Assembly (NCBI GenBank): GCA_045648425.1
Contig: JAZRNV010000156.1
Coordinates: 18,244-82,243 of the forward strand
Length of the DNA stretch: 64,000 bases
Source: RGIG2206 sp045648425
GTDB taxonomy: Bacteria > Bacillota > Clostridia > Oscillospirales > Acutalibacteraceae
Direction: 5' to 3'
A program made the position numbers and the translations under genes. Below, piece by piece: positions 61,455 to 64,000 of the stretch (position 1 is its first letter; the number at the start of each line of letters is the position of its first letter). Under the pieces are notes generated by a model. The model ran no database searches. It was not told the DNA's origin and saw only the letters and a program-made list of their open reading frames with translations.

Positions 61455-62418
61455 ACATAAAATCAATTAGCTTTTGTAATACCATAAACACAAGCGGTAT
61501 TGTTACAACCGATAATGTATGAGAAATCAGAGCCATAGCAGTGGCGGTGGTTGTATCCTTACCATAAGCGCTGGGAATAACAATCGTGTTTAAGCCCAGA
61601 GGCATAGCGATTGAGCATACAGCACAAATAAATATCGTTTCGCTTATAGGAACAAGCATAGACAAACCAAAAAGCGCAAACATAAACACAGCAGGCAACG
61701 CAATCAATCTGATAAAAGTAATAATATACACACTTATATCAGAGAATATTTTTTTAAAGCTGATACCCGCAACAGTTATACCGGTAAGGAGCATTGCAAC
61801 GGGCGACATACAGCTGCTGGCAGCATCAATTACAGAGGTAACGAATAGGGGCAACTTGATTTCCAACAAGCCGATGATCATACCAACTACCATACATATA
61901 AACATTGGGTTTGCAAATCCCTTTAATCGCTGCCTAATGGTCATTTTAGCACCGTTATCGAATGAAACAAGCAGCGACGGGACAGCCCAAATATATATAA
62001 TTGTCCACAAAACAAGAGTAAATATTATATACTCCATAAATATTTCCGGAAATATGGACTGAACAATGGCATTACCCATAAAAGAAAAATTGGAAAATGC
62101 CAAACCATAGATATATATCTTTTGCTTATCGATATTCTTGGTGCACATTTTGGAGAAAGCAAATGCAAGCGGAATAATAATCAGCTCCAGCGCCAAGCTG
62201 AAAACCATTATCTTCCAAGTAGAATTTAAACGGCTGACCTTGAAATTGTTGATAAACGTGCCCATAACCAACGCGGGAATGAACACAGCATTTTCAAACT
62301 TACCCAATATGCCCGCAGCAGTTTTATCAACGACCTTAAAATGAGCCAGCAAAAATCCAATTAAAATAAAAAGGAACAGATACAGCATCTGATTAAGTGT
62401 AGGAGCAAAAATATCCAT
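61453..62418 (-). CDS. AEC family transporter (auxin efflux carrier type)
   Basis: A 321-residue membrane protein with about ten helices in two halves. Segments FILIGFLLAHFKVVDK, ENAVFIPALVM and GLAFSNFSFMGNAIVQSIFP in the first half, and MPLGLNTIVIPSAYGKDTTTATAMALISHTLSVVTIPLV in the last helices, are typical of the AEC (malate/auxin-permease-like) family. The substrate is unknown. I choose the ATG at 62418, seven bases from GAGG; a 12-residue upstream extension has no support. It lies 16 bases after the NSS gene and is probably co-transcribed. Confidence 0.9.
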   Translation of the reverse strand: MDIFAPTLNQMLYLFLFILIGFLLAHFKVVDKTAAGILGKFENAVFIPALVMGTFINNFKVSRLNSTWKIMVFSLALELIIIPLAFAFSKMCTKNIDKQKIYIYGLAFSNFSFMGNAIVQSIFPEIFMEYIIFTLVLWTIIYIWAVPSLLVSFDNGAKMTIRQRLKGFANPMFICMVVGMIIGLLEIKLPLFVTSVIDAASSCMSPVAMLLTGITVAGISFKKIFSDISVYIITFIRLIALPAVFMFALFGLSMLVPISETIFICAVCSIAMPLGLNTIVIPSAYGKDTTTATAMALISHTLSVVTIPLVFMVLQKLIDFM

Positions 62419-62470
62419 TACGCAACCTCTTAGAGCTATAATAGGCGCTGACAACAGCGCCCATTAAAGT

Positions 62471-63826
62471 TTAAATATTAATAATGTTAAATGCATCTAA
62501 TACGGATGATACCAAAATCAAAACAATACAAATAGGTGCCATATATTTAATAACAAAATTAAACAATGTCTTGTTCTTAAATTTCGCAGAAAGTTCAACC
62601 TCTTCTGCAATTGCTTTTGGCTTAATAATATATCCAACCAATATGCAGGTAAGCAATGCAACAATGGGCATAATCACACTGTTACAAATAAAATCAAAGA
62701 ATGTTAAGAAATCCATTCCGAGAATTGTAATGTGTGACCAAACGCCATTGCCCAACGAAGAAGGTATACCGAGCAAGACGCATATGCCTATTACAATCAA
62801 GCAGGTAATCTTTCTTCCCCAATGAAATTTATCACAGAAAATAGAAACAACAGTCTCCATCAAAGAAATTGACGAGGTCAGTGCGGCAAAGAAAACCATA
62901 AAGAAGAATAACGTGCCAATAAACTTTCCGCCCGGCATACTTTCAAAAATCTTCGGCAAAGTATCAAACATAAGTCCGGGACCTGCAGGAATCTTATCGC
63001 CATTTCCGCCAAAGAAAACATAAGCAGAAGGAACAATCATAAGTCCGGCAAGAAGAGCAATGCCTGTATCAAATATCTCTATCTGATGAACAGAAGATTC
63101 GATATTAACATCCTTTTTCATATAAGAACCATAGGTTATCATTATGCCCATAGCAATAGACATAGAATAAAACAACTGACCCATAGCACCAAGAACGGTG
63201 TTAACAGAAAATTTTGTAAAATCGGGATAGAAATAATAAGCGACGCCTTTCATCGCACCGGGTTGACATATTGAATAAATTGCAATAAACAATGTTAGAG
63301 CGATCAGAACCGGCATTATGAACTTGCTGATTTTTTCTATACCCTTGTCAACGCCAAGCAAAACAACCAATGCAGTAGCGCCCAAAAAGATAGCAAACCA
63401 CAAAAAAGGTTCTGTCGCATTGGAAATAAAACCGCCGAAATATCCATCGGTTGCAGCTTCATTAACATTTCCTGAAGCAAAGGTATACATATACTTAGTT
63501 ACCCATCCACCGATAACACAGTAATAAGGCAATATAATTATGGGAACAGCAGCTGCTAAAATACCCAAAAACGAAAAGCGCTTATTAAGCTTTCTATAAG
63601 CTCCAACAACACTTAAGCCCGTCTTTCGGCCAATAGCAATTTCTGCCAGCATAAGAGCAAAGCCAAAGGTAACTGCAAGTATTAAATAGACAAGCAAAAA
63701 TATGCCACCGCCATATTTAGCTGCAAGATAAGGGAATCGCCAGATATTGCCCAGACCGACTGCAGAGCCTGCAGCCGCAAGAACAAATCCGATTTTTCCC
63801 GTAAAGCTGCTTCTTTTTTCGCTCAT
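62471..63826 (-). CDS. Sodium-dependent NSS/SNF-family transporter
   Basis: A 451-residue symporter of the neurotransmitter:sodium family, with the family's first helix AAAGSAVGLGNIWRFPYLAA (sodium and substrate unwinding) and about 11 helices in total, as in bacterial LeuT-type members. Sodium-site-like LFFFMVFFAALTSSISLMET is in helix 8. It likely imports an amino acid; the substrate is unknown. ATG with AGGAGG upstream. It is followed by the AEC transporter gene. Confidence 0.93.
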   Translation of the reverse strand: MSEKRSSFTGKIGFVLAAAGSAVGLGNIWRFPYLAAKYGGGIFLLVYLILAVTFGFALMLAEIAIGRKTGLSVVGAYRKLNKRFSFLGILAAAVPIIILPYYCVIGGWVTKYMYTFASGNVNEAATDGYFGGFISNATEPFLWFAIFLGATALVVLLGVDKGIEKISKFIMPVLIALTLFIAIYSICQPGAMKGVAYYFYPDFTKFSVNTVLGAMGQLFYSMSIAMGIMITYGSYMKKDVNIESSVHQIEIFDTGIALLAGLMIVPSAYVFFGGNGDKIPAGPGLMFDTLPKIFESMPGGKFIGTLFFFMVFFAALTSSISLMETVVSIFCDKFHWGRKITCLIVIGICVLLGIPSSLGNGVWSHITILGMDFLTFFDFICNSVIMPIVALLTCILVGYIIKPKAIAEEVELSAKFKNKTLFNFVIKYMAPICIVLILVSSVLDAFNIINI

Positions 63827-63946
63827 AGAGAAATCCTCCTCAGATTTAGATTTTGGTCTTATCGATAAAAAAGATAATATATTATTACATATTTAAAACT
63901 TTTTTACAAGTAAAAATACTGTTTTTAACAAAAAAATTGTCAGCTA

Positions 63947-64000
63947 TTGATAAATTTAGTGTAACATGATAAAATCAATGCGATATGGAGGCGTTAATAT
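63947..64000 (+). promoter_or_regulatory. Promoter and ribosome site of a plus-strand gene starting at the window edge
   Basis: TTGATA (63947-63952), 17-base spacer, TAAAAT (63970-63975), then GGAGG (63987-63991). The last bases are AT at 63999-64000, which would be an ATG if the next base is G. The gene itself is outside the window. Confidence 0.6.

Overview
The window looks like chromosome from a low-GC, Gram-positive, anaerobic and probably spore-forming Clostridia member, most like the Ruminococcaceae/Oscillospiraceae. The evidence is AT-rich spacers with consensus sigma-A promoters and strong AGGAGG ribosome sites, sporulation-linked genes (GerW/YtfJ, CwlD-type amidase, DacF-type carboxypeptidase), a dockerin-bearing secreted protein, CE3-like SGNH lipoproteins, RNase J, RqcH and GdpP. 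No transposase, integrase, phage gene or CRISPR array was seen. Most genes lie on the minus strand. The species is not identified.

Region 1 (1-15213, minus) is nucleotide synthesis. A pyrimidine operon, pyrC-carB-pyrK-pyrD-pyrF-pyrE-pyrB-pyrI, starts from a strong promoter with a PyrR-type attenuator leader and ends with the IMP dehydrogenase gene guaB. A second promoter and a leader with a long RNA hairpin then drive purE, a PurF homologue lacking the catalytic N-terminal cysteine, purM, purN, a PurO-type IMP cyclohydrolase and a stand-alone AICAR transformylase that runs off the window. carA is absent.

Region 2 (15321-23660) holds secG, a three-gene biotin-dependent carboxyltransferase set resembling the 12S, 1.3S and 5S subunits of transcarboxylase, and a cell-division, envelope and sporulation run (rluB, dacF, ytfJ, scpB, scpA, a site-2 protease). 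A tRNA cluster (Val-Asp-Phe-Gly) follows at 23694-24127, then hslO, a methyltransferase and yerC.

Region 3 (26100-46624) is the accessory half: small or unknown membrane proteins, an orphan fumarase beta subunit with a DUF2628 protein, tRNA-Ala, a transglutaminase-dockerin protein, a LysM protein, a divergent GxGYxYxP-like lipoprotein, a TSCPD protein with an unknown partner, a lactonase, htpG, an MFS transporter, radA-cwlD, yajC with a TIGR04086 membrane protein, a Gfo/Idh/MocA oxidoreductase and four tandem SGNH-hydrolase lipoproteins.

Region 4 (46655-59564, minus) is a long housekeeping operon read rnj-gdpP-rplI-dnaB-tilS-hpt-ftsH-DUF1858-trmK-nif3-rqcH. Divergent from it are a 50-residue conserved-looking microprotein and a YifB/ComM ATPase. 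The window ends with an AEC transporter and a sodium:neurotransmitter-type symporter on the minus strand, plus the promoter and ribosome site of a plus-strand gene that begins at the last two bases.

The best candidates for undescribed biology are the cysteine-less PurF homologue inside a purine operon, the carboxyltransferase with both oxyanion-hole glycine pairs altered, the tandem SGNH lipoprotein array, the dockerin-tagged transglutaminase, and the yajC terminator whose 3' arm carries the next gene's ribosome site. All are inferences from sequence alone.
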